NCBI GenBank assembly: GCA_050084515.1
Contig: CM114273.1
Coordinates: 41,540,001-41,604,000 of the forward strand
Source of the DNA: Blasia pusilla
Taxonomy: Eukaryota; Marchantiophyta; Marchantiopsida; Blasiales
Length of the DNA: 64,000 nucleotides
Reading direction: 5' to 3'
Made by a program: the position numbers and the translations under genes. The notes beneath the pieces were generated by a model. It was not told where the DNA came from and did no database searches. It saw nothing but the letters and a program-made list of their open reading frames with translations. Shown here in pieces: positions 1 to 10,371 of this stretch; within the stretch, counting starts at the first letter, position 1, and each line of letters begins with the position of its first letter.

Positions 1-256
1 AGAAAAAGATGACCCAATGGCTGTAATGGACCTTAGCTTAGTAATAGTTGTAGTTACCTTGAGGTGCATTGTATGGGTCGAAAATGGTGCGGACATGATG
101 TTGATGCATGATTGTTGTTTGCAAGGGTGACATATTAGTGTATTATATGTCATATCCTAAGATTACAAGTCAACACGTAGGACATCACATCTATCTATGC
201 AAAATCATAGATGCGGCCATACAATTGCCCCTCTTAGCTAGTGGTTGGGTCTCTCC

Positions 257-396
257 CAAGGTTGCATGGAAATATACTAGTTCGAACATGTCCATGAACA
301 TGCCGCCTGAGTATCCGCAGCCCTCACGGACATGTCTGTCCTAGGGACAAACATGGACATGTCCGCGAACACGGACTTTGTCCGTGTGCAACCTTG
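257..396. mobile_element. Small hAT-like MITE with 10-bp terminal inverted repeats
   Basis: A 140-bp non-coding element is bounded by perfect 10-bp inverted repeats, caaggttgca at 257-266 and tgcaaccttg at 387-396. The interior is rich in ggacatgtcc-type short palindromes. The 8-bp flanks (249-256 gtctctcc and 397-404 ttccctcc) agree at 6 of 8 positions, which would suit an old hAT 8-bp target duplication. A second copy with the same right end lies at 37937-38122. No transposase is encoded, so any movement would need one in trans. Assignment to hAT rests only on the flank length and is tentative. Confidence 0.55.
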
Positions 397-720
397 TTCC
401 CTCCAATCCCATGTAGTCAATTTCCTTATCAAGAATAAAATGCATCCTTTTGATGCTAAGATGAGTAGATCAAGTCCTTACTCACCCCATGGTTAGTTGC
501 CCAACTAAAATCCATGTCATTCATAATGAATACTATCTATCTAACACACACAATATACATCTAGGACATAACTTATCCATCGTCCAAGAGGAACTATATA
601 CAAGGGTGGACATGGATAGCATCAAACATGCAATACAACACCCTTGCAAACGATTTTTTGTGGGTCTTTCTAGAGTGAAACCTTTGGATCCTTCAATGAT
701 ATCAATCTACCTACTAAGAA
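397..720. other. Gene-free stretch
   Basis: Ordinary AT-rich sequence between the MITE and the solo LTR. It contains an 86-codon open frame (489-749) with no recognisable motif, which runs into the LTR and is therefore unlikely to be a gene. Confidence 0.5.
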
Positions 721-1140
721 TGTTGGATTCTCAACATCCACTCCTTTGAGCACCATTAATCTGATCAGCCCCCTTGTATGAAGAGAAGCCTAGATTTATG
801 GTTCGACTTAGACGTCGAAGGAGTCATAGTAATATGACGTAGGTGGTTTTAGGAGTAGCGTTACTAGGTTTATCTAACCCTATATTGCATCAGGGTGCGG
901 GGCACCCTGAAGCAAAATTTTTCTATTAATAGAAACAAAGAAAAATAGGTAAAAACCCTAGTTTTCCCGAGTAGTGAAATAGTCGGGAGCCGCAACGGTA
1001 GCCCATTCTCGTATGTCGAGTTATCTCCATGTTCAGGTTCCATCAAAGCTCTTCTGTGAGCGCACGAACGGACTAGGCCACTTTTTATCTCTAAGTTTTC
1101 TAAAGATTTCAGTGATTTCGTCACTTTCTATTTTCTCACA
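721..1140 (+). mobile_element. Ty1/copia-type solo LTR (family Y, copy 1)
   Basis: A 420-bp sequence starts TGTTGGATTC and ends TTTTCTCACA, the TG...CA ends of an LTR. It is flanked by a perfect 5-bp direct repeat, aagaa at 716-720 and aagaa at 1141-1145. No internal retroelement sequence is attached on either side, so this is a solo LTR left by recombination. The same sequence occurs inverted at 47598-48049 and 50927-51373, and truncated at 52180-52352. The copia assignment comes from the TGTTGG start and the length and is probable, not proven. Confidence 0.85.
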
Positions 1141-1149
1141 AAGAATGCA

Positions 1150-1700
1150 CTCCCATCCACACCTCTAGGTCATCCAAATCTAAAAACTCCGCCACATCCT
1201 ATTGAATCACCACAAGTAAGTTTGCATCCATCCATAAGATAAAAAATAAGATGTGAAGAAAGTGAATGAAGCTTGCCAATGGAATCCATAGCCAACCATG
1301 AAAACTTCTCTTCATCATGAGAACCACCAAATCCACCAATCCATTGGCCTTAGGATGGTCTCAAGATTTGGTGTGGTGGGCAACCAAAGCATGATCACAC
1401 AAAACTTGCAACTAATCTAGAATTAAACCTTGTCTTTGGTCAGTAAGCACCTCTACTCATGCACAAAAATGACTCAATATTAGTTAGATCTAGAAATGCT
1501 TATGAAACTTCCTCACTTGAATTTTTTGGAGATGCCACAAGCTTGATCCACTCTAAGAAGTGATCCACCAAGATCAACACAATTTTTTTGTGTCAACTAG
1601 TCGATGACAAGGGTCCTAAAAAATTCAAACTCCACATGTAGCCGAAGCCCATAATGGGTAGTGGATGCAACTGTGTTGTAGGATAATCATAATATCCCAG
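1150..1700 (-). pseudogene. Degenerate Ty3/gypsy integrase fragment (gypsy copy 1)
   Basis: Read on the minus strand, 1320-1370 encodes DHPKANGLVDLVV, the counterpart of RDHPEADGLAE in the better preserved gypsy element at 42865-46190. This is the region of the integrase catalytic glutamate. Similarity at nucleotide level continues to about 1690 (compare 43630-43950), covering the integrase core upstream of that point. The reading frame is broken by several stops and there is no intact protein. It begins just beyond the solo LTR at 721-1140, but the LTR's own target duplication shows the two are separate insertions. Confidence 0.65.
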
Positions 1701-3178
1701 TTAAGTTCCCATAAAAATATTCTCTTCCTAGAAAAGCATTTTCATGAAAATTTGTCGAGAATAAAGACTCTCAACACATCAAATATTGTGTCTTATGTGA
1801 ATAGCTCAAAGAAAGGAGAAAAAAAGTGTAAAAAAGGATGATGGGAGATTCCATCATAAAAGAATAAGAATCAAAGAATCAAGAACATAAAGAGCACACC
1901 CGACCTGTCAAAGAAAAAAAAATTCCCCTCAACCACTATATATATATAAAGCCATTGCGGCGTATTGTCTTATATTACCTTCCATAAATTAATTCTCATG
2001 ATTTTCAAGTGTTATTTGAAATTGATTTCCAACAATCTTATTAGTTGAGAAAGAAATGATTCCATTAGTTGAAAATACCAAAAGTTAAAAAAATTCAAAA
2101 TGAAAAAACACTCTCCAATAATAACAAATAAACATAAAAAAAAAAGTGGTGGTCTATTTGGGAAGTTGAGAGAATTTGGTTAGTGTTGGTTAAGCTGAAG
2201 GGTGTTAGGCTCTTAGCAAGCATGAATTTTTGGCGTCACCGCTGCGTATTAACAACTATTATACTTTCCTCATTTTACTTCTTTTTGCCTCTACATGCAC
2301 TATGTGTTACTTCCTAATGTTCTTGTATATCACACCAATTGATTGATACTACTAATATTTCCATGTACTTCTGATACTTAATATGTCCACTTGGCCAAGC
2401 AACTATTGCATCTATTGTACATGGCAGTGCATTTTTTTTTAGATGACATGGATTCAAGCAAACTTTCTGCTTACCAATAGGTTCAGTGGAATCCTGTTCA
2501 CTTCTATCACCATTACATGTTCCCCAATTACTACGCTATTGTATCGTTGCATAATTCTGTTATGAAATCTTTGCATCCATCCCACATAGCCTAACATTCT
2601 ATTTGCTGTCACATTCAACTTTCCACCTAAACCACACAATTTTACTTACCAACAAGAGCAGTTCTTTACTTGTTTATGTTCGTCATAAACACAACTCACA
2701 TATTTATGGTCGACATGCACAAATTTTTCCTACACTACGTCAACGGCATGCCTTCAAAGAATTATTCGCCACTCAAATTATATTCACAACTCACTGAGAG
2801 TCACCAACCCTAAATGAATTTATTTGATAAACAATGTTGCCATTCCTTCAACACTCATCCTATACCTAACAACATTGCATGCACCTCTAGATAAACCTTT
2901 CCAAATCTAACCTCACATGACTAATATCACCTCTTTATCGATTTACATATATATATATATATATATATTATTATTATTATCATCGGAGAGTGCCTTCTTG
3001 AATTAAATACACTTTTATTTTTAAAATAACAACAAAAATATATTTCACATGATATGAATAAAAAATAAAATTTTAATATGCAAACAACATCATCAATTCC
3101 TTAACTACTTATACATTAACTAAATTTTTTCAAATACTTTTCTATTTTCCGTGCACCTCACTAGTTAAATTTAAAACT
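1701..3178. other. AT-rich gene-free stretch
   Basis: No gene is recognisable. It holds a run of AT and ATT microsatellite at about 2947-2981. A short sequence at 2226-2246 (tttttggcgtcaccgctg) resembles the primer-binding region of many plant gypsy elements, but no LTR was found beside it. Confidence 0.5.
2947..2981. repeat. (AT)n(ATT)n microsatellite
   Basis: Uninterrupted alternating AT followed by ATT units, a simple-sequence repeat in gene-free DNA. Confidence 0.9.
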
Positions 3179-3222
3179 ATATTATTTCAACTCATGGTAT
3201 CTACCATGAGTTGAAATAATAT
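3179..3222. repeat. Perfect 21-bp palindrome with 2-nt loop
   Basis: Arms 3179-3199 and 3202-3222 are exact reverse complements, with only tc between them. The motif atctaccat occurs at the centre and again just after the right arm, as expected if the palindrome arose by a short template switch. It lies at the edge of the GC-richer island that holds the kinase gene. Confidence 0.9.
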
Positions 3223-5055
3223 CTACCATACACGCCTCTATATTTCCTAACGTCTTAATGCAGTTGCTGCTCCAAACAAGGGGCCGGGGCCGCATTTTTG
3301 TTCGCGTTTGTCGGAAGGAATTCCCGAACAGCGTGTGGTTCGAGGAGCCGGCTCCAGAATCCGGAGGAAAGCGGGTGAAGCAGATTCCATTCATTGGAGG
3401 AGTGCTTCTGTGCATGTCCATTGAATGCGGATCCACTGGACACACCACGCTTGTGGAGAGCTTTTTCGTAGGAAGTGATGGCGGTGACGCTGGCCAAAAT
3501 CAGATACAGTAACATTTTTTATTCGTATTTTGTGCATCGTCTTGTGGTCTTTCTAATCAGGGTTTGCTTTTTCCTCTTCCTTTTTTGTATCGTACTGCAC
3601 AATACTGTCGAAATAACGGTTTGAAATCTCTACTGTAGCTCTTCGCGCTAGTACGTGTGGATGCACATGAACTACAAAATACCAATAGGTCTTCGTACGA
3701 CAGATGTAGATGTAATTGTCAAGGGAGCGGCTATTTTGAGAACCTTACCACTCTGATAGCAAAGATGGTAACGAGATATTTTGCTCGAGATAAACGGCTT
3801 TGATGATTTTGTACCCTGTGCAGAGATGCAGTTATACTTCGGGAAGGGCTCCGAAACTTCTATTTCAGTTTTGTGAGAGTCCTGGGTGAGCGTTTCAGAC
3901 CACAAGGAAGGGCCACCTTCTTCCTCGGAACGTGACGAAATGTGCGAAGTATGACGTTCGCGTTCTATGCAAGATATTATCACCGGGATCCAGCGTAGAC
4001 GGAATTTGAGGTACGCGGATGTGGAGACGTCGGTAGTTGAGTGATATCTCTGTCGCTACCTGCTGTATCCCCCCGCCCTCGCCCGCCTCTTTCCAGCGAA
4101 TTGCGAGGCTTTCCAGCGTTTATGTTCCCACACGGATCTGGTTCCTTGTGATCCTTGTTTATTATTCTATTACAGTGCGCTGTCATCAGTTCGTTTCATC
4201 GTCTAGAGTGAAAGTTACATTTGCAAGTTGACAAACTTCAAATTGTCTTCAAGTAGAATTTCATGCTTTCGGAGGTCCGATCTCTCCAGAACCACGAGCT
4301 GGGTTTATGAATAGTAGACGTCTCCCGCCACCGTCCCGTGCATGAGCAGAGACCGTTCTCAAGCGGCACCATCTGCCGCATTCTCCAGACCATGTGAGTG
4401 ACAAGTCGAGGGATGAAAACATCGCTCGTATTTTGAGCTTGCGCACTGACAGAAACTCTTCTTCACAGGCAGTAAATCGAATACCGTGGAATCATCAGGT
4501 CCCGCATGGAAGACGTATAGCAACTTCAGAATCTGATCAATACACGCAATTTGTTTCGCGTGAGGATCAATACACCTAGTTTCCCGAGGTTGCACTGGCA
4601 GATGTGGATAATGTCGACATGGTTCCTACCGTCTTCTCCGGATGAAGGCATGTAGTGAGCAGAGAACTTTCAGAAGTCATAATGTTTCGAATGGCTTGAC
4701 AGATGTGTTCAGCTCTGTGGTTCGTAGCAGTGTTCGTCTCCGGTTGCCAAAACATGTTAGTGGAGATCCGAGAGGAGATTGGCCCTGGACGCAAAACCAC
4801 CGTGCGCCATTTGTAGCAGTCATGTCGCAATCGGGACGGAGAGCTTCCTAGTATTGTCTCTTCGAAAGTTCCGGTTGTAACCAATCAGTATGTGGCTCCA
4901 GGTCGTCCCTTCCTATAGTGGTCGGGTTTCGAAAATCCCCTAGATTTCACCTTCGCAGAAATGATCGTTCTCTCGACTTCTATGTATTAATTCTGTTCGT
5001 GTGAGGCAAAAATACACAGATTTCTGGTGAAGTTCCTCCAGGAGAACTGTTGGAG
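3223..5055 (+). other. 5' flank of the kinase-like gene
   Basis: The sequence becomes GC-richer from about 3260. It holds several short open frames on both strands (for example 3258-3512) that overlap one another and carry no recognisable domain. It probably contains the promoter and 5' leader of the kinase-like gene; a 5' UTR intron is possible, but I could not define splice sites or a TATA box with confidence. Confidence 0.4.
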
Positions 5056-6756
5056 ATGAAGTTTATGTTCTGCAATGACGCAGGATCCATTGTGGCTTGC
5101 GAACCAGCGGATCGTCGGTCACTTGTTGAGCGATGTAGAGAACCTGCCGCGGAGCTCATCATTCCTGGAAAATCTGTCAAGCTGCAAGTCTTTAGTCTCA
5201 CAGAGTTGGAGTCTGCTACGGGTGGCTTTGGAAAGGCGAGTCTCCTCGGAAAGGCAACTCATGGTTGTATCTACAAAGGGAGTCTAAAAGACGGAAGGTC
5301 AGTGGCTGTGAAAAGGCAGGAGTATGTTCAGGATGAGATTGCATTCACCAATGAGCTGGAGATTCTGTCCACACTACACAGCCATCGCTTCGTGAATGTT
5401 CTGGGATTTAGTCGAGGTTCTGCTGCCCAAGAAAAACTCCTCGTGGTGGAATTCGCGGCCAACGGCAATCTGCATAATGCCCTTCATCATACTTCGGAGC
5501 CAGTTGGCTGGGCATTACGCATCCAAACTGCGCTTCAAACAGCAAAAGCTATTCTGGCGCTTCACTCTGCGAATCCAGCAGTAATTCACAGAGACGTCAA
5601 GAGTGAAAATGTGATGCTTGATGGCAAGTGGAATGCTAAACTCGGAGGCTTTGGCCTTGCATGCAGAGGTCACATTGACGACATGACTGGACGACTCATG
5701 CTACCTTCGGGAACTTTGGGATCCACAGATCCAGAGTACGAGACTCCTTCGCGTCTCAGCACCAAATTGGACGTCTTCAGTTTTGGCATTCTCCTTTTGG
5801 AGATTCTAAGTGGTCGTAAGGCCATCGACGTTCGATACAAGCCTCCGAGTATTGTTGACTGGGCTCTGCCTCTGATTAAACAAGGTAAAGCACATTGCAT
5901 TTACGACTGTAGATTGAGATATCCGAGCCAGTATACCAAAGCTCTGCGACTAATGGCTGCAATCGCTGCACGATGTGTCCGGCGGTCCAGTTCACGACGG
6001 CCATCCATGGCGTACGTCGTCGCTGGGCTTCGAGAAGTCAGAACGAGGGTACCGTTGCCGAAGTGGACAGGACTTGCAAGTGTCGTGAAGAGGACCGCGA
6101 GCTGGCAGATTCGACCTGGTAGGGACGTGAGCAGAAGTCCAGATTTTCTTGATATGATGAGCTCAGCCAGAGCTCCAACGGTCACTTTAAACCTCGGGAG
6201 CCGCCAAAGTTTAGGGAAGCTAATGGGAATTTTTCCCGAGCAGGGTGCTACGGAGCAATCTCGGCAACAGTGGATTGAAACCTCGCGGAGAAAGGCCCTT
6301 GCGAGTTCCATTGGCCGTCTGAGGATGCGCTTGACAGAGCAAATGCGAAGACCGTCACCCCGGAAGAAATCGATGGAATCCAGGGATAATGATGATGATC
6401 TGACCAAAGAACTACCTCGGGATACTTTGGATCTATCTTTCTCCGGTCGGACGGAAACATACAAGCAATGGAGAAACCCCGTGTTCGACGCCGCAAGATC
6501 ACCACGGAGAGTTTTCTATCCCACTGATCTGTCTGTCCTACCCAACCATCGACCTGGTCTCTCTGGTGCAGCAATTCCTCTGATCCCAATCGAAGACGGA
6601 GGCGGAGCTTGCCCAGAAGAGGCAGCCTGCTTCCCAAAAGAAGCTCTTAAGATATCTTCTAGGATCAGATCGCGATCGATAACAACTTCCACGAGGAAAT
6701 CTCACATCAAGACGCGAGTCAACTTCGAAAGAGAGGAAGCCCTTCTTCCATGGTAA
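5056..6756 (+). CDS. At1g28390/CCR4-like receptor-like cytoplasmic kinase, probable pseudokinase
   Basis: This is an intronless 566-residue protein. The first ATG is at 5056; an in-frame TTG at 5050 is not a plausible plant start. The kinase domain spans about residues 48-320. It has a modified glycine loop (LGKATHGCIYKG, second glycine replaced), the VAVK lysine K86, an alpha-C glutamate near E100, an intact catalytic loop HRDVKSEN (D180, N185), a GTLG...DPEY activation segment and the block SIVDWALPLIKQGK, which matches the plant At1g28390/At5g23170 group related to CRINKLY4. There is no signal peptide or membrane segment, so it should be cytoplasmic. The DFG motif reads G-F-G: codon 198 is GGC at 5647-5649. 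The metal-binding aspartate is therefore missing and phosphotransfer is probably weak or lost. The tail (about 340-566) is basic and Ser/Arg-rich with no known domain. Family assignment is firm; loss of activity is inference. Confidence 0.88.
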   Translation: MKFMFCNDAGSIVACEPADRRSLVERCREPAAELIIPGKSVKLQVFSLTELESATGGFGKASLLGKATHGCIYKGSLKDGRSVAVKRQEYVQDEIAFTNELEILSTLHSHRFVNVLGFSRGSAAQEKLLVVEFAANGNLHNALHHTSEPVGWALRIQTALQTAKAILALHSANPAVIHRDVKSENVMLDGKWNAKLGGFGLACRGHIDDMTGRLMLPSGTLGSTDPEYETPSRLSTKLDVFSFGILLLEILSGRKAIDVRYKPPSIVDWALPLIKQGKAHCIYDCRLRYPSQYTKALRLMAAIAARCVRRSSSRRPSMAYVVAGLREVRTRVPLPKWTGLASVVKRTASWQIRPGRDVSRSPDFLDMMSSARAPTVTLNLGSRQSLGKLMGIFPEQGATEQSRQQWIETSRRKALASSIGRLRMRLTEQMRRPSPRKKSMESRDNDDDLTKELPRDTLDLSFSGRTETYKQWRNPVFDAARSPRRVFYPTDLSVLPNHRPGLSGAAIPLIPIEDGGGACPEEAACFPKEALKISSRIRSRSITTSTRKSHIKTRVNFEREEALLPW

Positions 6757-8388
6757 ATTTGTGTTCATGTTGAGTGGCCAATCAAAGTAGTGGATGTGAT
6801 CGATCCAACATCATTGAAATTCTCGTCCTCACTCAGATTTAGCTCTCACCTCAAATGTTGGTTACACTCGGCTCTCGCCTGAAAAGGATGGAGTCTCTTA
6901 ACGGCTCTCTTACCGTTTTGTAACATTACTCTCAACAGCAGCAACCCTGAGAAGATCTCATTTTTCAAAACTGGATCGCCTTATTTAGTTGGCTGCAATC
7001 AGCTCCAGTACACCTTCCCCCTTAGTCGATAGAACAAGGGGAAGCTGAAATTGCCCATCCTCATCTTCGCAGGCAGATGACACTCGGGCTACAGAAGGGA
7101 TCAGCACTTGTATCACTCTTCGTTATTGTACCATCTTTTGTTGGTGTAAGAATCGATTTGTTCGTCACTTGTCATAAGCAGGAAAGTGTACTAGGAAGGC
7201 CAGAAATGACTACAGATGAAACGTTCTCCAAATCAGCTGTAATACAATCTTCGCAGCAAGGAATATGTTTGAGTACGTGAATGAGAGCAAAGCAGCTGAC
7301 GTTTACCTTGGAGTGTTGAATTCCTATTTCCTAGCTAACCTAATAGTTTGTACAAGCAAAGCATCATCATACTTCGTCTGACGTTGTATTAGGTTTCCCT
7401 CTCAAGATGCGTGATTGGTGGACTTCCAGCGTGGACTAACTGGAACCTAATACATGGAAAGTTACCACTCTGACGATTGCTTCAATTTCAGAAGTAGGAC
7501 CGTTCGTTATTTCTGCAATTACTTTCCAGAAACCGCAGGTACCTCGAAGAACCACAATTATTCTCAGGTATTGCAGTCACTAAAGCTCCGTTCTCCAGCT
7601 CGTGCTCAACATCAATCAGGGGAGGCGCACAATGGCGCGAGTCGCGTGTCGCTGATAACTCACCCGAAAGGCTGCTCGCTGGTCAAAAGGTGCTCACAAC
7701 ACACAGCCCGCTCGTTGCAATCATGGAGGAGATCCGAATTCGGGATCGGTGCGCGCTCACCGCCATTATTATTATTAAACTACGGAGGACTCTGTTGCGT
7801 TGGGAAACCACCGAGAGAGGAAGGAGCTGGACTCTGAACGAGTGTGTCTAGAGCAGGCTACATAATGCCAACTGCCATCTCTGAATCGCTCGCCGGGTCG
7901 CCCACCATGTGCTCGACCTTGTGTGAGCAGCAGCATCATCATCACCTCTGGACGACCAAGTCAAGAAAAGGACAGATTGTTAGTCACTTTTTCGACAGAT
8001 CTGTCATTTTGCCACCGCTTGCATTTACAACGTAGATTGGGAGAATCCAGGATCTCACTTTACTGAGTAGCTAGATTACCTCTTCATGGTAAGGGAATAA
8101 ACCCTCAGAACGGCCGCACTGCGTTAACTCGACTTCATCACGACAAGATTAGATGCACTCACTCGAGTTCTGTCATCGAAATTCTCACCACGTTTGGACT
8201 CTGGATCGGAACGAGTTAAGATCCTCATCATCTCTCCCCCAAAAAAGGCTCCCTCACATTTACTGTGCCCGTTCTGACTGCCCCTCACTGCCCTTCACCC
8301 AATTCACTGACACACCACTTACAGCTGTCCAACGATGAACGGACGAAGGGGACGGGTCACGGGAGTAGAGCACCATTTCGTGAGGACT
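6757..8388. other. 3' flank of the kinase-like gene; no gene recognised
   Basis: Base composition is similar to the kinase gene. A 127-codon open frame (7454-7837, +) and several shorter ones are present, but none shows a known domain. The start presumably holds the kinase 3' UTR. Confidence 0.4.
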
Positions 8389-8428
8389 CGTAAACGGGAA
8401 CGAGTCCTAACTACTCGTTCCCGTTACG
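8389..8428. repeat. Short hairpin
   Basis: Left arm 8389-8404 and right arm 8414-8428 (ctcgttcccgttacg) are complementary apart from one extra base in the left arm, with a 9-nt loop. It lies immediately before the 67-bp tandem repeat. Confidence 0.75.
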
Positions 8429-8433
8429 TTTAG

Positions 8434-8610
8434 TTACGGACGCCATAAGAGGGTTGGTTTCTATGGCGGCCAAAGCTATAGCAAGTTTTTATACATTCCT
8501 TTACGGACGCCATAAGAGGGTTGGTTTCTATGGCGGCCAATGCTATAGCAATTATTTATACATTCCTTTACGGACGCCACGAGAGGGTTGGTTCTTATGG
8601 CATTACTTAT
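8434..8610. repeat. 67-bp tandem repeat, about 2.7 copies
   Basis: Units begin ttacggacgcc, with the acgga core at 8436, 8503 and 8570, an exact 67-bp period. The first two copies are nearly identical; the third is partial and diverges after about 40 bp. A 67-bp period does not preserve reading frame, so the open frame crossing it (8454-8654) is unlikely to be coding. Confidence 0.9.
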
Positions 8611-9361
8611 TATGGGATATGGTGAGAAAACCCTATACTATTATCGGAAAATGATGAACCTCGATAAATATGCATGATGGAATAGTCATGAAAAACAAAA
8701 GAGGGGGACACAAAGAGTCAAGTACCCAAAGGTCACAATTGGCTTTAGAAGTGGGCATTCTCCCTTCGACTAAACTCACCTAGAGTAGAGTCAATATCAA
8801 AAACTCCTAGAGAATTATGACTTCTACTGAGTAGGTCTCTAGTTCCCACATCTTGAGCCTATGGCAAAAGCCCATTTGCCACTACGGAGACCCATAGCCT
8901 ACAATCAAGAATCACAAAACTAAGGAAATCCCATTTCTCGACTAGAGATGATGTACGTAGGCCATAAGGAACGAGTCAAATCTCTCCCCCATAGCCTCGT
9001 ACATCCCTATGGCTAGGGGAACTAATCGATGTCCGAGTCGGAATCGACTATAAATATGGGTCTTCTTCACCGTCGCCGCCGCCGCTCCTTGTAGCAATCT
9101 CCCTTGTGCCACCACTTGGGCTCGCCTTATTATTAGATGATTGTCTCTTACTCGATCCTTTAATAAGAATGGCATGTGTGTGACATGTATCCTTTTAGAC
9201 ATATTAGAGAATACTAGAAATGATGTGTGTTACAAGTACGAATAACCTTTGTAACATTTCATAATTTTAACACGTGACATTTGGGACTAGTTAGGACCTT
9301 TGAGGGACTGTGCAATGCACAAATCCATGTAGCTCAACATCTTTATAAATATGATCTTTTA
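8611..9361. other. Gene-free stretch
   Basis: No recognised gene or repeat between the 67-bp tandem repeat and the solo LTR. A short CCG-rich run occurs near 9070-9095. Confidence 0.4.
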
Positions 9362-10371
9362 TGTCGAAACCCTCGTAGCCAAACGTGTGCCAATACAAAC
9401 ATCGAAACTCTAGTGGGTTCACACTAGGATGGTTGTGCATTGAAGAGATCTCTTGAAGGAGACACAAGATATGAGACGCAAACATGGTTGAACGTATCAT
9501 ACGTTTATGGTCGCGACTGAGAAATTTGAACCAAACATGAACCAAGACTTGATAGGAGTCGAGTCTAGGAAGAGTGGTTACAAAAAATGGTGAGAACCCA
9601 ATTTGGAACGTGACTAACGTTTGGGGTTTGAATGTATTTTGGACCATAAAATTCAGACCTGAGACATTTTTGAATGAATAAGATAGCTTTGGAAAGCTTA
9701 TGCAAAGCTGGTTCCAACGCACCAAAGATCCATACAAACGCATAAGCAAAGGTTGAGAAACTGTCCAAAAATGAGTGAATATGGAGTTGGGTTGAGGGCC
9801 AGAAAGAGCGGCCCGAGAGTCCTTCTTCCAAAGAAAGGGGGAGGGAGAAGAACCCTAGAACTAATTGTAAGGGGGAGGGTCTCTAAGGGTGCTTGGGACT
9901 TAAACTCCACTTTGGGGCGCCACAAAGCAAACCAAGGGCAAGGAATGGACCAAGAGGTTGGCGTTGGGGTGCGAACCCCTAGCCAAGTCCAAGGAAGTGG
10001 ATTTCAGAGGTCAGTCTTGGATTCCAACCCACAACTCATTTTTTGGGTCTTGATTAGGGACTTTAGCAAGGCCCAATGGACACTTGGGACCGCTAGGCGT
10101 GCGAGCATCGTTTTAGGTGGTTGGACTATTCAAAAAGTTTGTCCCAAATCTAGGAAGACTTGCCTGTATTGGGAAGTGATCATGAGGAACTATAAAGATT
10201 GAGCTTGATGAATGGCCCGAGGCAAGAACTCGTATAGTTGGAAGGCGGATTGACCCGGATCAGTCTAATGTGAGTGTGTTTGGGCGCAAATGGGCAGTGA
10301 GAGCGTGTCTTACTAAACGTACACTTTCGCAACACTTGAGATTGCCGCCCAAGAGGAGTAGGCGCACGACA
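9362..10371 (+). mobile_element. Solo LTR, ~1-kb family Z (copy A)
   Basis: A 1010-bp sequence begins TGTCGAAACCCTCGTAGCC and ends TAGGCGCACGACA, with short TGTCG/CGACA terminal inverted repeats. Related copies are at 41659-42689 (same orientation), 38161-39206 (inverted) and 19976-20509 (inverted, truncated). The 5-bp flanks are tttta and cttta, differing at one position. Open frames inside it (for example 9753-10202 and 9291-9749) are repeat sequence, not genes. The start TGTCGCGACCC seen in the related copies is typical of Ty3/gypsy LTRs, but no internal region of this family is present. Confidence 0.8.

Noticed and set aside
2226-2246. Gypsy-type primer-binding site
   Set aside because: It resembles one, but no LTR end or gag could be found next to it.
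3258-3515. Overlapping 84-88 codon frames on both strands in GC-rich sequence
   Set aside because: Frames on both strands are open together, which reflects base composition. No domain or splice context supports either.
5050-5055. Extension of the kinase-like frame to a TTG at 5050
   Set aside because: The codon is TTG, not ATG, and the next in-frame ATG is only two codons later at 5056. A plant nuclear gene would use the ATG.
9291-10202. Open frames of about 150 codons on both strands
   Set aside because: They lie largely or wholly in the ~1-kb solo LTR that recurs at 38161, 41659 and 19976; the frames are not conserved between copies.
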